From Bacteroidia bacterium (lineage in GTDB: Bacteria > Bacteroidota > Bacteroidia > Flavobacteriales > Flavobacteriaceae), in NCBI GenBank assembly GCA_030429955.1, contig JAUIGO010000026.1, positions 1 through 38,680 of the forward strand: a stretch of 38,680 nt of DNA. The letters are read 5' to 3'. The notes under the pieces were generated by a model. The model was not told the DNA's origin. It ran no database searches and saw only the letters and a list, made by a program, of their open reading frames with translations. How positions within the stretch are numbered: the stretch's first letter is position 1; each line of letters starts with the position of its first letter. Of this stretch, positions 25,954-33,970 are shown one piece after another. The translations under genes and the position numbers were made by a program.

Positions 25954-28716
25954 CTAAAGCTGTCTATCACTTTGTCTACGTTTATCATATTTAATATCAC
26001 TTAGAATACTAGATTTTATACCAATAAAGAAATTCCACGAGCTTCTGGCGCTAAATGGTACCCAGCTAAAATTCATACGCCAGCTTAATAAATCGCGTTC
26101 AAAACGTAACTGTGTATAGGTAATTCCTTTGCTTTTTAAATCGTAACCAGAAGAAGCACCCACACTCCAACGTGGTGACAAATCCACATTTCCAGAAACC
26201 ATCAAGGAATGTGAGGATATTTCATTTTCACGTCTTGTATTGGAATAATTAACAGCATAAGCAAAGTTTAGGCTCCAAGGAATTTTATAATTGTACAATT
26301 CACTTGGTTCCTCTTCCACATCTCTTTCATTATCAGTGTTAAGTCTTTGGTCTGCAAAATCCTGAGGCTTTCCAAATAAATCATCATCACGTCCACCACT
26401 TCGCAATGATTCTTCCCTTGACCTTTGATCTTGTGGAGTTTCCTTTATTTCTTTGCCACCAAACATTTGGCTACTTAAAGAGTAGTTCAATGTTAAGTTT
26501 GCACTTGTTAACCTAAATAGGCTTCCACCATTATCTATATTGAATTTATCAATTTTAGCGTTATTGCTATCAAGTGCATAAGGATCTAAAGTAGCTCCAA
26601 AATTAATGCGCATTTTATTATCTAAAATTTGTGTACCACCAGTCATTCTTATAGGACTCCATCGTAATGAATCTGCAGCAATATTGTAAGCCGTTGTAAA
26701 ATTCAAATTATTAAGTAATATAATTTTTTTAGGTTCTGTTGCAGTGCTATCCTTGTCCCTTACTTTAGCTTCAAAATTATTACTTAGTGATAAACCTATA
26801 GAGCTTGATAATTGTTTGTTTGGGCTTCCAAAAATAGAGTTTTCAAATCGTGTGTATTCAACTTCATCAGTTGTTAAGCCATTGGCATCAATTACCTCAT
26901 AAGTTTCATAGTATTTATCAAAAGCTGGAGATAAGCTATAACTGATAGATGGACGCATAACATGCCTGATGGATTGAATTTTCTTGTCTTCACCAAAGTT
27001 AAACATTCCATAAACAGTGGTACCTAAACTCATATTAAAGTTATAGGTTCTAAAGGAGTCAAAATTATTCAATTCAGTTTCAACAACTTGTTCCAGTTCT
27101 TGGTCGTAGCGTTTGTTTATTGTATTTAACGTCCATGATTCTTGATAATTTGCACCAGTACTGAAACTCAAATATTTAAAAAGCTTAAAGTTAGTTGTGA
27201 GCGGAATGCTATGTTGCATGCCTATTTTAGCATCATCAAACATTTCCTTTTTAAAGAAAAGGGAATCGGTTGTTTGTATTCTGTTTTCACCGCGAACATT
27301 GTATTGAAAGTTTACATTTTGTATAAATCCTTTTTTAGAGCCTATTTTTGGTGCAAAAGGGTAAATTCTGCTTACACTTCCTTGAAATGTTGGAAGTGTC
27401 ATATTGATGGCTTGAGTTTGCGTGTTTTGCGAGTGTGTAGCTGTTAAATTTAAATTTACTTGTGGTTCTCCCTGAAATGTTTTGGAATATGAAATGGAAG
27501 AAGATAAAGTATTATTTAAAAAGTTTGAGGCGTTTAATTGATTAATAGATTGTTGATAATAACGACTACTTCCTAAGTTTACTGAAGCAGAAAATCTTGA
27601 ATTTGGATTCGCTTTTGCATCTTGAGCATGCGACCATCTAATATTGTAAATAGAACTTTTTGCATAATCAGGAAAACCACGTTCGCTTGTAATTAAGTTT
27701 TCATAACGAAAACTCAAATTCCCTCTAAATTTATATCGTGCCGCATATTGACTTTGCATTCGTAAACCATAACTACCATTGGTATAATAATCTCCTGTAA
27801 CTGCTAAATCTGCATAATCACTAATAGCAAAATAGTAACCACCATTTTGAATATTATAGCCTCTGTTGCTATCTTCTCCAAAGGATGGAAAAATAACTCC
27901 AGACGTTTGTTTTTGCGTTAACGGAAAATAAGCAAAAGGCAGACCTATTGGTGTTGGCACATCGGCAATAAACATATTGGTCAATCCTGTAACCACTTTT
28001 TTGCCAGGTACAATTTTTGCATTTCTCATTAAAAAATAATATTCTGGATTGTCTGGATCTGCTGATGTAGTAAACTTTCCTCTATCAATAAAGTAAACCG
28101 AATCATTTTCTTTTTTTGTCTTTTCGGCAATAATGTAACCACCACTTTGTTCGGTTTTTGAATTCCAAATAAGTGCCTTTTCAGTATCAAAATTAAACAT
28201 TATAGAGTCTGGTTCAACCACATCTTTACCTTGCTTAAAAACTGGAGCTTGTGTATAATTACCCAAGGAATCTTTTAATCGTCCAGCATACACTTCATTA
28301 TTATCGTGGTTAATAACGATAATTCCAGCAGTGATTTCCATATCCAAATACGTCACTTTTGCATTATTGAACAAATAGGTTTTTTGTTCTTTTCGGTTAA
28401 AGGATACGTAATCTGAAGCTGAATATTTCACAATATCTTCTATCATTCCTTTTTTCTTAGAAATGGTATCCAGTTTTATAGTGTCTTGCTCTCTTAAAGG
28501 CTTTTGAATTTGCAATAAAGAATCAACAGATGTTTTAATGGTATCTTTTACTGCTGAAGCCTTTATAGGTTTGGTTTTTGGCGGAATATCTTGAGCAAAG
28601 CTAAAAGTGTTCATAAACACTGTAAAACTTAGGGCGAAAAGTATATGAAAGATGTTTGTTCGCAACGCTTTTAGATGTATTTTTGCAAAAGTATGGCTCG
28701 GTTTTTGAATAGCCAA
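25954..28716 (-). CDS. lptD: Putative LPS-assembly protein LptD (Bacteroidota type)
   Basis: A ~920-residue outer-membrane protein expected to insert lipopolysaccharide into the outer leaflet. An OstA/LptA-like N-terminal domain (about 95-230) with MEITAGIIVINHDNNEVYAG precedes the LptD barrel, which shows PIGLPFAYFPLTQKQTSG, IFPSFGEDSNRGYNIQNGGY and many alternating beta strands to the end. It has no cysteine at all. A highly charged stretch of about 45 residues (around 755-800) probably forms a loop. The listed start is a TTG at 28716; a second TTG at 28665 would give a textbook signal peptide beginning RTNIFHILFALSFTVF and ending FSFAQ. A -7 box overlaps the first TTG, which favours the second; see findings. 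The gene is divergent from the amidase gene. Confidence 0.87.
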   Translation of the reverse strand: MAIQKPSHTFAKIHLKALRTNIFHILFALSFTVFMNTFSFAQDIPPKTKPIKASAVKDTIKTSVDSLLQIQKPLREQDTIKLDTISKKKGMIEDIVKYSASDYVSFNRKEQKTYLFNNAKVTYLDMEITAGIIVINHDNNEVYAGRLKDSLGNYTQAPVFKQGKDVVEPDSIMFNFDTEKALIWNSKTEQSGGYIIAEKTKKENDSVYFIDRGKFTTSADPDNPEYYFLMRNAKIVPGKKVVTGLTNMFIADVPTPIGLPFAYFPLTQKQTSGVIFPSFGEDSNRGYNIQNGGYYFAISDYADLAVTGDYYTNGSYGLRMQSQYAARYKFRGNLSFRYENLITSERGFPDYAKSSIYNIRWSHAQDAKANPNSRFSASVNLGSSRYYQQSINQLNASNFLNNTLSSSISYSKTFQGEPQVNLNLTATHSQNTQTQAINMTLPTFQGSVSRIYPFAPKIGSKKGFIQNVNFQYNVRGENRIQTTDSLFFKKEMFDDAKIGMQHSIPLTTNFKLFKYLSFSTGANYQESWTLNTINKRYDQELEQVVETELNNFDSFRTYNFNMSLGTTVYGMFNFGEDKKIQSIRHVMRPSISYSLSPAFDKYYETYEVIDANGLTTDEVEYTRFENSIFGSPNKQLSSSIGLSLSNNFEAKVRDKDSTATEPKKIILLNNLNFTTAYNIAADSLRWSPIRMTGGTQILDNKMRINFGATLDPYALDSNNAKIDKFNIDNGGSLFRLTSANLTLNYSLSSQMFGGKEIKETPQDQRSREESLRSGGRDDDLFGKPQDFADQRLNTDNERDVEEEPSELYNYKIPWSLNFAYAVNYSNTRRENEISSHSLMVSGNVDLSPRWSVGASSGYDLKSKGITYTQLRFERDLLSWRMNFSWVPFSARSSWNFFIGIKSSILSDIKYDKRRQSDRQL

Positions 28717-28721
28717 AACTA
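28714..28721 (-). promoter_or_regulatory. Candidate -7 box for the lptD-like gene
   Basis: On the minus strand TAGTTTTG fits TAnnTTTG exactly. It overlaps the 5'-most start codon (TTG 28716-28714) of the lptD-like gene, so if used the transcript would begin inside the listed frame. No -33 TTG is seen at the right distance. Confidence 0.35.
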
Positions 28722-28805
28722 CATAATTTTTTTTTGTGATTTTTGAGATTAAGAGAAATTTATCAATAATAAAATAAACCGAGTTTTAAAGCCGTTAAAG
28801 TCTCT

Positions 28806-29906
28806 ATGCAAACGAAGTTAAAATATCTTTTAGTATCCTTTATATTATTATTAACACTTAGCGTTAGTGCACAGCCATCTAATGACAAATTTATAGTGGT
28901 TTTAGATCCTGGACATGGTGGAAAAGACCCTGGCAGACCAACAAAATTTGATTCTGAAAAAAAGATAGCTTTAAATATTGCACTTAAAATTGGTGAAATG
29001 CTCGAAAAGAATAACGATATCAAAGTTATTTACACCAGGAAAAAAGATGTCTTTGTAGATTTACATGAACGTGGTGCAATTGCCAATCGTGCAGATGCAG
29101 ATTTGTTTGTGTCTATTCATTGTAATGCTCATGATACACAGGCCTATGGTGCTGAAACTTGGGTTTTAGGAACTAAAAGAGGAGAAACCAATTTTAACGT
29201 AGCAAAAGCTGAAAACGAAGTGATTTTGCTTGAGGATGACTACGAAAAGCATTATGAAGGCTACGACCCAAATGCTCCAGAATCCATCATTGGATTAATG
29301 TTGATGAATGAGGACTATCTGGATCAAAGCATCTTATTAGCTACTTACATACAAAATAATTTTACTAATAAACTCAAACGTAAAAATAGAGGTGTAAAAC
29401 AAGAAGGCTTTATTGTATTACATCAAACTTATATGCCAAGCGTATTGGTTGAAACAGGTTTTATTACTAATTTGAGTGAAGGCAAATATTTAAGTTCTGA
29501 TAAAGGGCAGACTGAAATGGCAACCTCTATAAAAGATGCTATTCTTAAATATAAAAACAGCCTAAATGGAGTTGATGATGATTTAATTATTGGCACTTCA
29601 GGCGAAGTCTATTCCAATAACAGTGATTCTGAAGTATATCCTGACATAACATTTAAAGTTCAAATAGCTGCAAGCACCAGAAAACTGGAGACAAAACCCT
29701 ATAATTTTAAAGGGTTAAGTGATATTTCTCGTGAGCAAATTAATGGTATTTATAAGTATTATTACGGTTCAACTTCAAATTACAATACCATAAAGGCACA
29801 AAGATTAGAAGCTTTGGAAAAAGGTTATAGCACTTGTTTTATTGTGGCTATTAAAAACGGAGAACAGATTCCTTTAAGTGATGCTTTGAAATCATCTTCT
29901 AATTAG
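28806..29906 (+). CDS. N-acetylmuramoyl-L-alanine amidase (Amidase_3) with C-terminal SPOR-like region
   Basis: A secreted zinc amidase that cuts the bond between muramic acid and the stem peptide of peptidoglycan, as in daughter-cell separation. The 366-residue protein has a signal peptide (MQTKLKYLLVSFILLLTLSV, cut near SAQP). The Amidase_3 domain (about 28-250) shows VLDPGHGGKDPGRP with the first zinc His, the Glu in the helix SEKKIALNIALKIGEML, FVSIHCNAHD with the second His, and the catalytic Glu in SVLVETGFITN. A disordered linker (about 252-280) leads to a C-terminal region (281-360) starting ITFKVQIAAST and ending CFIVAIKNGEQIPL, which looks like a SPOR glycan-binding domain. It is divergent from lptD and followed by the MCE gene. 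Confidence 0.93.
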   Translation: MQTKLKYLLVSFILLLTLSVSAQPSNDKFIVVLDPGHGGKDPGRPTKFDSEKKIALNIALKIGEMLEKNNDIKVIYTRKKDVFVDLHERGAIANRADADLFVSIHCNAHDTQAYGAETWVLGTKRGETNFNVAKAENEVILLEDDYEKHYEGYDPNAPESIIGLMLMNEDYLDQSILLATYIQNNFTNKLKRKNRGVKQEGFIVLHQTYMPSVLVETGFITNLSEGKYLSSDKGQTEMATSIKDAILKYKNSLNGVDDDLIIGTSGEVYSNNSDSEVYPDITFKVQIAASTRKLETKPYNFKGLSDISREQINGIYKYYYGSTSNYNTIKAQRLEALEKGYSTCFIVAIKNGEQIPLSDALKSSSN

Positions 29907-29930
29907 AATAATTCTTTTAAAATTAATTGC

Positions 29931-29938
29931 TAATTTTG
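29931..29938 (+). promoter_or_regulatory. Candidate -7 box for the MCE gene
   Basis: TAATTTTG matches TAnnTTTG exactly, 22 bases before the GTG start of the MCE gene and in the 54-base gap after the amidase. The -33 TTG is missing at the expected distance. Confidence 0.4.
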
Positions 29939-29960
29939 TCACTAATCAAACAAGCAACCT

Positions 29961-30926
29961 GTGCAAATTTCCAGAGAAGTAAAAACGGCCGTTTTAGTCA
30001 TAGTAAGTTTAATTCTTATTGTTTTTTTATTCAACTATTTGAAGGGTCAGAATTTACTGGATTCTTCTCGTAAGGTTTATGTTATTTATGATAATGTTGA
30101 AGGTTTGGCTTCATCAAGTCCTGTAACCATAAATGGACATGCTATTGGTAAAGTACAAGAAATTGGCTTTACTGAAGATGGTTCTGGAAAAATAAAAGTC
30201 TTGCTTACTATAGATGATGATTTTCAGTTTTCAAAAAACAGCAAAGCAGAGCTTTACGACACTGGACTTATAGGTGGAAAAGGTATTGGCATTATTCCTG
30301 CTTTTGATAATGCCGAAAACGTAAGCTCTGGAGATGTGCTTCAAGGCTCTGTGAAACCTGGACTTATGGACATGGTTGGTAACACCTTAACACCGCTTCA
30401 AGATAAAATTGGAGCTGTGCTAATTACTGCAGACTCATTGCTTGCTAACCTAAATGATGTTTTTGATGAACCTACTAAACGTAATCTAAAAAGTGGGATT
30501 TCTCAATTAGAGACTACCATTGCTTCATTTAAAAATACGTCTATTTCCATCAATCAATTAATTGCAAATAATAAAGAGAAGTTAGATAATACACTTGCTA
30601 ATGTTGAAGATGTTTCTGCAAACCTTTCCAGTATAACAGATTCTATTGCAAGCGCAAACTTAACAAAGACAATAAACGATCTTCAAGCTACTGTAAGCAA
30701 CTTTGATAAACTGTTGTCAAGTATAGAAAGTGGTGAAGGTTCAATTGGGAAACTTTTAAAAGATGAAGGTCTTTACAATAATCTTGAAGGAGCTACTAAA
30801 CAATTAGAAGAGCTGTTGCAAGACATGAAATTAAATCCGAAGCGTTACGTGCATTTTTCATTATTTGGAAAAAAAGCAAAAGTGTATGATGCTGAAGGAA
30901 ACGAAATTAAAGAACAAAAGAATTAA
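29961..30926 (+). CDS. MlaD family (MCE domain) lipid-transport protein
   Basis: A 321-residue inner-membrane-anchored MCE protein of the kind that passes phospholipids between the two membranes. The start is a GTG at 29961, followed by QISREVKTAVLVIVSLILIV, a single membrane anchor (about 9-26). The MCE domain (about 36-115) has VYVIYDNVEGLASSSPVTING and GHAIGKVQEIGF. The C-terminal half is helical and probably forms the coiled-coil/needle part, with SIESGEGSIGKLLKDEGLYN (about 252-271), a motif common in these proteins. No MlaE or MlaF lies next to it, so the ABC subunits must be elsewhere, as is usual in Bacteroidota. The Fe-S gene begins 2 bases after its stop. Confidence 0.9.
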   Translation: MQISREVKTAVLVIVSLILIVFLFNYLKGQNLLDSSRKVYVIYDNVEGLASSSPVTINGHAIGKVQEIGFTEDGSGKIKVLLTIDDDFQFSKNSKAELYDTGLIGGKGIGIIPAFDNAENVSSGDVLQGSVKPGLMDMVGNTLTPLQDKIGAVLITADSLLANLNDVFDEPTKRNLKSGISQLETTIASFKNTSISINQLIANNKEKLDNTLANVEDVSANLSSITDSIASANLTKTINDLQATVSNFDKLLSSIESGEGSIGKLLKDEGLYNNLEGATKQLEELLQDMKLNPKRYVHFSLFGKKAKVYDAEGNEIKEQKN

Positions 30927-30928
30927 AT

Positions 30929-32236
30929 ATGGATTATTTACCAAATATTCTTTTTGCTGTAATCCTTATTCTAGGAATAGGATATTTTGCTAAAAACATT
31001 AGCAAACTCAGAAGAAACATCAAATTAGGTCAAGATATAGATGTTTCAGATAATAAATCGCAACGTTGGAAAAATATGGCCATGATAGCACTTGGTCAAA
31101 GTAAAATGGTTGTACGACCTATTGCTGGATTTTTGCATATCATAGTTTATTTAGGGTTTATCATCATAAATATTGAAGTTCTTGAAATTGTCATTGATGG
31201 CTTGTTCGGAACACATCGTGTTTTATCAGGATTAGGAATTTTTTATGGATTTCTAATTGCTTCTTTTGAAATACTGGCAGTTCTTGTACTAATTGCAGTC
31301 ATTGTATTTTGGGTTAGAAGAAACATTATAAAACTAAAACGTTTCTGGAAACGAGAAATGACAAGTTGGCCAAAAAACGATGCCAATTACATTCTGTACT
31401 TTGAAATGGTTTTAATGACGCTGTTTTTAGTGATGAACGCTACAGATGTTCAGTTTCAAGAGATGAATTCAGGAAATGCTATTAGCCAATTTATCGCACC
31501 TTGGTTTGAAGGTTTTTCAGAATCAACCTTGCATCTTATTGAACGTTCAGCGTGGTGGTTGCACATTATAGGCATTTTAATATTCTTAAACTATTTATAT
31601 TTCTCTAAGCATTTACACATTCTATTAGCTTTTCCAAACACCTATTATGGAAGCTTGCAACCAAAAGGTCAGCTAAACAATTTAGAAGCTGTTACCAAAG
31701 AAGTAAAAATGATGATGGATCCAAACGTAGATCCTTTTGCAGCTCCAGAGCCTGGAACAGAAAGCGATATGCCAGCAAAATTTGGAGCTAGCGATGTACA
31801 AGATTTAAATTGGGTGCAATTGCTCAATGCTTATACCTGTACTGAATGTGGTCGTTGTACAAGCGAATGTCCTGCAAACCAAACAGGAAAGCAGTTGTCA
31901 CCAAGAAAAATCATGATGGATACTCGTGATCGCTTGGAAGAAGTTGGTAAAAATATAGATGCAAACAAAGGCGTGTTTAAGGATGATGGTAAGCAATTAT
32001 TAGATGATTATATTACTCGTGAAGAGCTTTGGGCTTGCACATCATGTAATGCCTGTGTTGAAGCGTGTCCTGTAAGTATAAATCCATTATCGATTATCAT
32101 GGATATGAGACGTTATTTGGTTATGGAGCAGTCTGCTGCACCAACAGAGTTGAACAATATGATGACAAATATAGAAAACAACGGAGCACCATGGCCTTAT
32201 AATCAAATGGATAGATTAAATTGGAAGAATGAATAA
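30929..32236 (+). CDS. Membrane-bound 4Fe-4S dicluster protein, HdrE/HdrD-N-like
   Basis: A 435-residue protein that joins a NarI/HdrE-like membrane part to a double 4Fe-4S domain. The first ~225 residues hold about five helices (near 5-22, 68-90, 95-128, 150-166, 205-225), with His residues in GFLHIIVYLG, WWLHIIGIL and SKHLHILLAF that could bind haem b. The cytoplasmic part has two ferredoxin-type motifs: Cys304, 307, 310, 314 (CTECGRCTSEC) and Cys370, 373, 376, 380 (CTSCNACVEAC). Its natural partner is the CCG-domain protein at 33093-33884, the two together corresponding to HdrD. The likely role is electron transfer between a cytoplasmic donor and the quinone pool. The donor is not identifiable here. 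Confidence 0.83.
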   Translation: MDYLPNILFAVILILGIGYFAKNISKLRRNIKLGQDIDVSDNKSQRWKNMAMIALGQSKMVVRPIAGFLHIIVYLGFIIINIEVLEIVIDGLFGTHRVLSGLGIFYGFLIASFEILAVLVLIAVIVFWVRRNIIKLKRFWKREMTSWPKNDANYILYFEMVLMTLFLVMNATDVQFQEMNSGNAISQFIAPWFEGFSESTLHLIERSAWWLHIIGILIFLNYLYFSKHLHILLAFPNTYYGSLQPKGQLNNLEAVTKEVKMMMDPNVDPFAAPEPGTESDMPAKFGASDVQDLNWVQLLNAYTCTECGRCTSECPANQTGKQLSPRKIMMDTRDRLEEVGKNIDANKGVFKDDGKQLLDDYITREELWACTSCNACVEACPVSINPLSIIMDMRRYLVMEQSAAPTELNNMMTNIENNGAPWPYNQMDRLNWKNE

Positions 32237-32251
32237 TGAAAACGAAAACCT

Positions 32252-32590
32252 GTGAAGTTCAAACAAATTTTAATATTACTTTTTTTACTTGCTCTAGCTA
32301 ATAAAGCCATAGCACAAGGATACCAAAAAGATTCCTTGCAAATAAAAGTATATACTGAAATTGAATATGAACAGTACAGAGTAAAATCAATTAAAGCAAC
32401 TAAAGTGTTTTGTGATTATTGTTCCGAAATCCAATCTGAAAAAATAAAAGAAGAAGCACTAAGATTAGCTTATTTAGCAAGAAATAATAGAGATTATATT
32501 ATGGATAAAGGCATTAAGAAACTTGCCATGTATATAAGGGTTTCAAAAAAAGACTTTGCAGCTCTAAAAGAAGACTATATAGATAATTAA
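32252..32590 (+). CDS. Small secreted protein with CxxC motif, unknown function
   Basis: A 112-residue protein starting from a GTG at 32252, preceded by the stop of the Fe-S gene. The ATG at 32236-32238 just upstream is in another frame. The N-terminus is a clear signal peptide (MKFKQILILLFLLALANKAI, cut near AIAQ). The mature ~90 residues are charged, with a CDYC pair (Cys54 and Cys57) as the only cysteines, and a helical C-terminus (KIKEEALRLAYLARNNRDYI). I do not recognise the family. Its place between two halves of a Hdr-like redox complex makes a redox or metal role for the CxxC thinkable, but this is guesswork. Confidence 0.7.
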   Translation: MKFKQILILLFLLALANKAIAQGYQKDSLQIKVYTEIEYEQYRVKSIKATKVFCDYCSEIQSEKIKEEALRLAYLARNNRDYIMDKGIKKLAMYIRVSKKDFAALKEDYIDN

Positions 32591-32602
32591 ATAAGAAACA
32601 AT

Positions 32603-33049
32603 ATGAGTAGTAGAAGTGAAGATGAATTGCTGAATGAAGCCACAGAAAATGGTGCGAAAATAAGTCCTATTTTGCCTGAAGGTGTCAAAAATTATCTAAT
32701 AGATATTGATGGAACCGTTGGTGAAGATATACCAAATGAAGAACCAGAACGTATGCTAACTGCCGAAGTATATCCAGATGCATTAGCAACATGCAATAAA
32801 TGGTATAACGATGGACACAGAATTTGTTTTTTCACATCTCGTACAGAAGTGCATAGAGAAAACACAGAAATCTGGCTTAAAAAACATGGCTTTAAATATC
32901 ACAGTCTACTAATGGGAAAACCCAGAGGAGGAAATTACCATTGGATAGATAACCATATTGTTAAAGCCACACGTTATAAAGGAAAATTTACAGACCTTGT
33001 TGAAAAAGACGTTACCATAGAAGTTTTTGATGATGGTCAACATGATTAA
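32603..33049 (+). CDS. HAD superfamily phosphatase-like protein
   Basis: A 148-residue HAD-fold protein, probably a phosphatase without a cap domain. All four HAD motifs are present: LIDIDGTVG with Asp34 (nucleophile) and Asp36 (acid/base), FFTSRTE with the motif II Ser/Thr, the motif III Lys in LLMGKPRGGNYHW, and the acidic motif IV in IDNHIVKATR. In databases close relatives are sometimes labelled 'phosphoheptose isomerase', a name the sequence does not support because there is no SIS domain. It lies 12 bases after the CxxC gene and before the CCG Fe-S gene; a hairpin follows its stop. The substrate is unknown. Confidence 0.78.
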   Translation: MSSRSEDELLNEATENGAKISPILPEGVKNYLIDIDGTVGEDIPNEEPERMLTAEVYPDALATCNKWYNDGHRICFFTSRTEVHRENTEIWLKKHGFKYHSLLMGKPRGGNYHWIDNHIVKATRYKGKFTDLVEKDVTIEVFDDGQHD

Positions 33050-33051
33050 TA

Positions 33052-33071
33052 ATTCCTGCAAAGACAGGAAT
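33052..33071. repeat. Intergenic palindromic hairpin (flavobacterial repeat-like)
   Basis: ATTCCTG (33052-33058) and CAGGAAT (33065-33071) form a perfect 7-base stem with a 6-base loop CAAAGA. From memory, the pattern ATTCCTGCGAAGGCAGGAAT is widely scattered between genes in flavobacterial genomes, and this looks like a slightly decayed copy. A run of six T begins 5 bases later, so it might also act as a weak terminator inside the operon. Confidence 0.6.
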
Positions 33072-33092
33072 CTCATTTTTTAAAAAGAGAAT

Positions 33093-33884
33093 ATGAGCGA
33101 AACACTCAAAGTGCCAACAATGGCAGAATATATGGCTCAAGGCAAGCAACCAGAAGTACTTTTTTGGGTTGGTTGTGCTGGAAGTTTTGATGACAGAGCC
33201 AAGAAAATTACAAAAGCCTTTGTAAAATTACTTAACAAAGCCAATGTTGAATTTGCAGTTTTAGGTACTGAAGAAAGTTGTACTGGAGATCCAGCTAAAC
33301 GTGCTGGAAATGAATTTTTATTTCAAATGCAAGCAGTTACTAATATTGAAGTACTAAATGCTTATGAAGTAAAAACGATTGTTACTACTTGTCCTCATTG
33401 TTTCAATACAATTAAGAATGAATATCCTTCACTTGGTGGAAACTACAAAGTCATGCACCACACACAATTTCTTAAAAACCTTTTAGATGATGGTCGCTTG
33501 ACTATTGAAGGCGGAAACTTTAAAGGAAAACGCATAACCTTTCACGACCCTTGCTATTTAGGTCGTGCAAATAACGTCTATGAAGCACCTAGAGATTTAA
33601 TTAGAAAATTAGATGCCGAATTAGTCGAAATGAAAAGCTGTAAAAGCAGAGGATTATGTTGTGGAGCTGGAGGAGCGCAAATGTTTAAAGAACCAGAAAA
33701 AGGTGATAAAGACGTTAACGTGGAACGAACTGAACAAGCGCTTGAAACCAAACCAGAAATAATTGCAGCAGGTTGCCCATTTTGTAATACCATGATGACA
33801 GATGGTGTAAAAACCAAAGAAAAAGAAAATGATATAACAGTTATGGATATTGCTGAACTAATTGCTAATGCTCAAGATTTATAA
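33093..33884 (+). CDS. CCG-domain (Fe-S)-binding protein, HdrD-C/HdrB-like
   Basis: A 263-residue cytoplasmic protein with two cysteine-rich (CCG) domains as in heterodisulfide reductase HdrB/HdrD, glycolate oxidase GlpC-type and lactate-oxidising LutA proteins. The first domain has Cys28 (WVGCAGS), Cys63 (ESCTGDP) and Cys100/Cys103 (TCPHC). The second has Cys154 (HDPCYLGR), Cys183, the CCG motif Cys189-Cys190 in GLCCGAGGAQMF, and Cys228/Cys231 (GCPFC). The first domain reads CTG where the full motif is CCG, so only the second is likely to bind the noncubane cluster. It completes the membrane 4Fe-4S protein at 30929-32236. The electron partner is unknown. Confidence 0.87.
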   Translation: MSETLKVPTMAEYMAQGKQPEVLFWVGCAGSFDDRAKKITKAFVKLLNKANVEFAVLGTEESCTGDPAKRAGNEFLFQMQAVTNIEVLNAYEVKTIVTTCPHCFNTIKNEYPSLGGNYKVMHHTQFLKNLLDDGRLTIEGGNFKGKRITFHDPCYLGRANNVYEAPRDLIRKLDAELVEMKSCKSRGLCCGAGGAQMFKEPEKGDKDVNVERTEQALETKPEIIAAGCPFCNTMMTDGVKTKEKENDITVMDIAELIANAQDL

Positions 33885-33910
33885 ATAATTAACAAAAAAA
33901 ATTAGTAGCT

Positions 33911-33918
33911 TATCTTTG
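33911..33918 (+). promoter_or_regulatory. Candidate -7 box for the barrel-protein gene
   Basis: TATCTTTG matches TAnnTTTG exactly. The expected transcript start near 33924 lies just before an ATG at 33932 but leaves a comfortable ~45-base leader to the ATG at 33971, which carries the signal peptide. No -33 TTG is seen. Confidence 0.45.
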
Positions 33919-33970
33919 ATTATATTGATAAATGAAATTATGTTTGAAAATAACAATTAAACCCATTAAC

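Noticed and set aside
27142-27447. 101-codon frame opposite the lptD-like gene
   Set aside because: Inside the barrel coding region; Cys- and Lys-rich product with no signal or domain.
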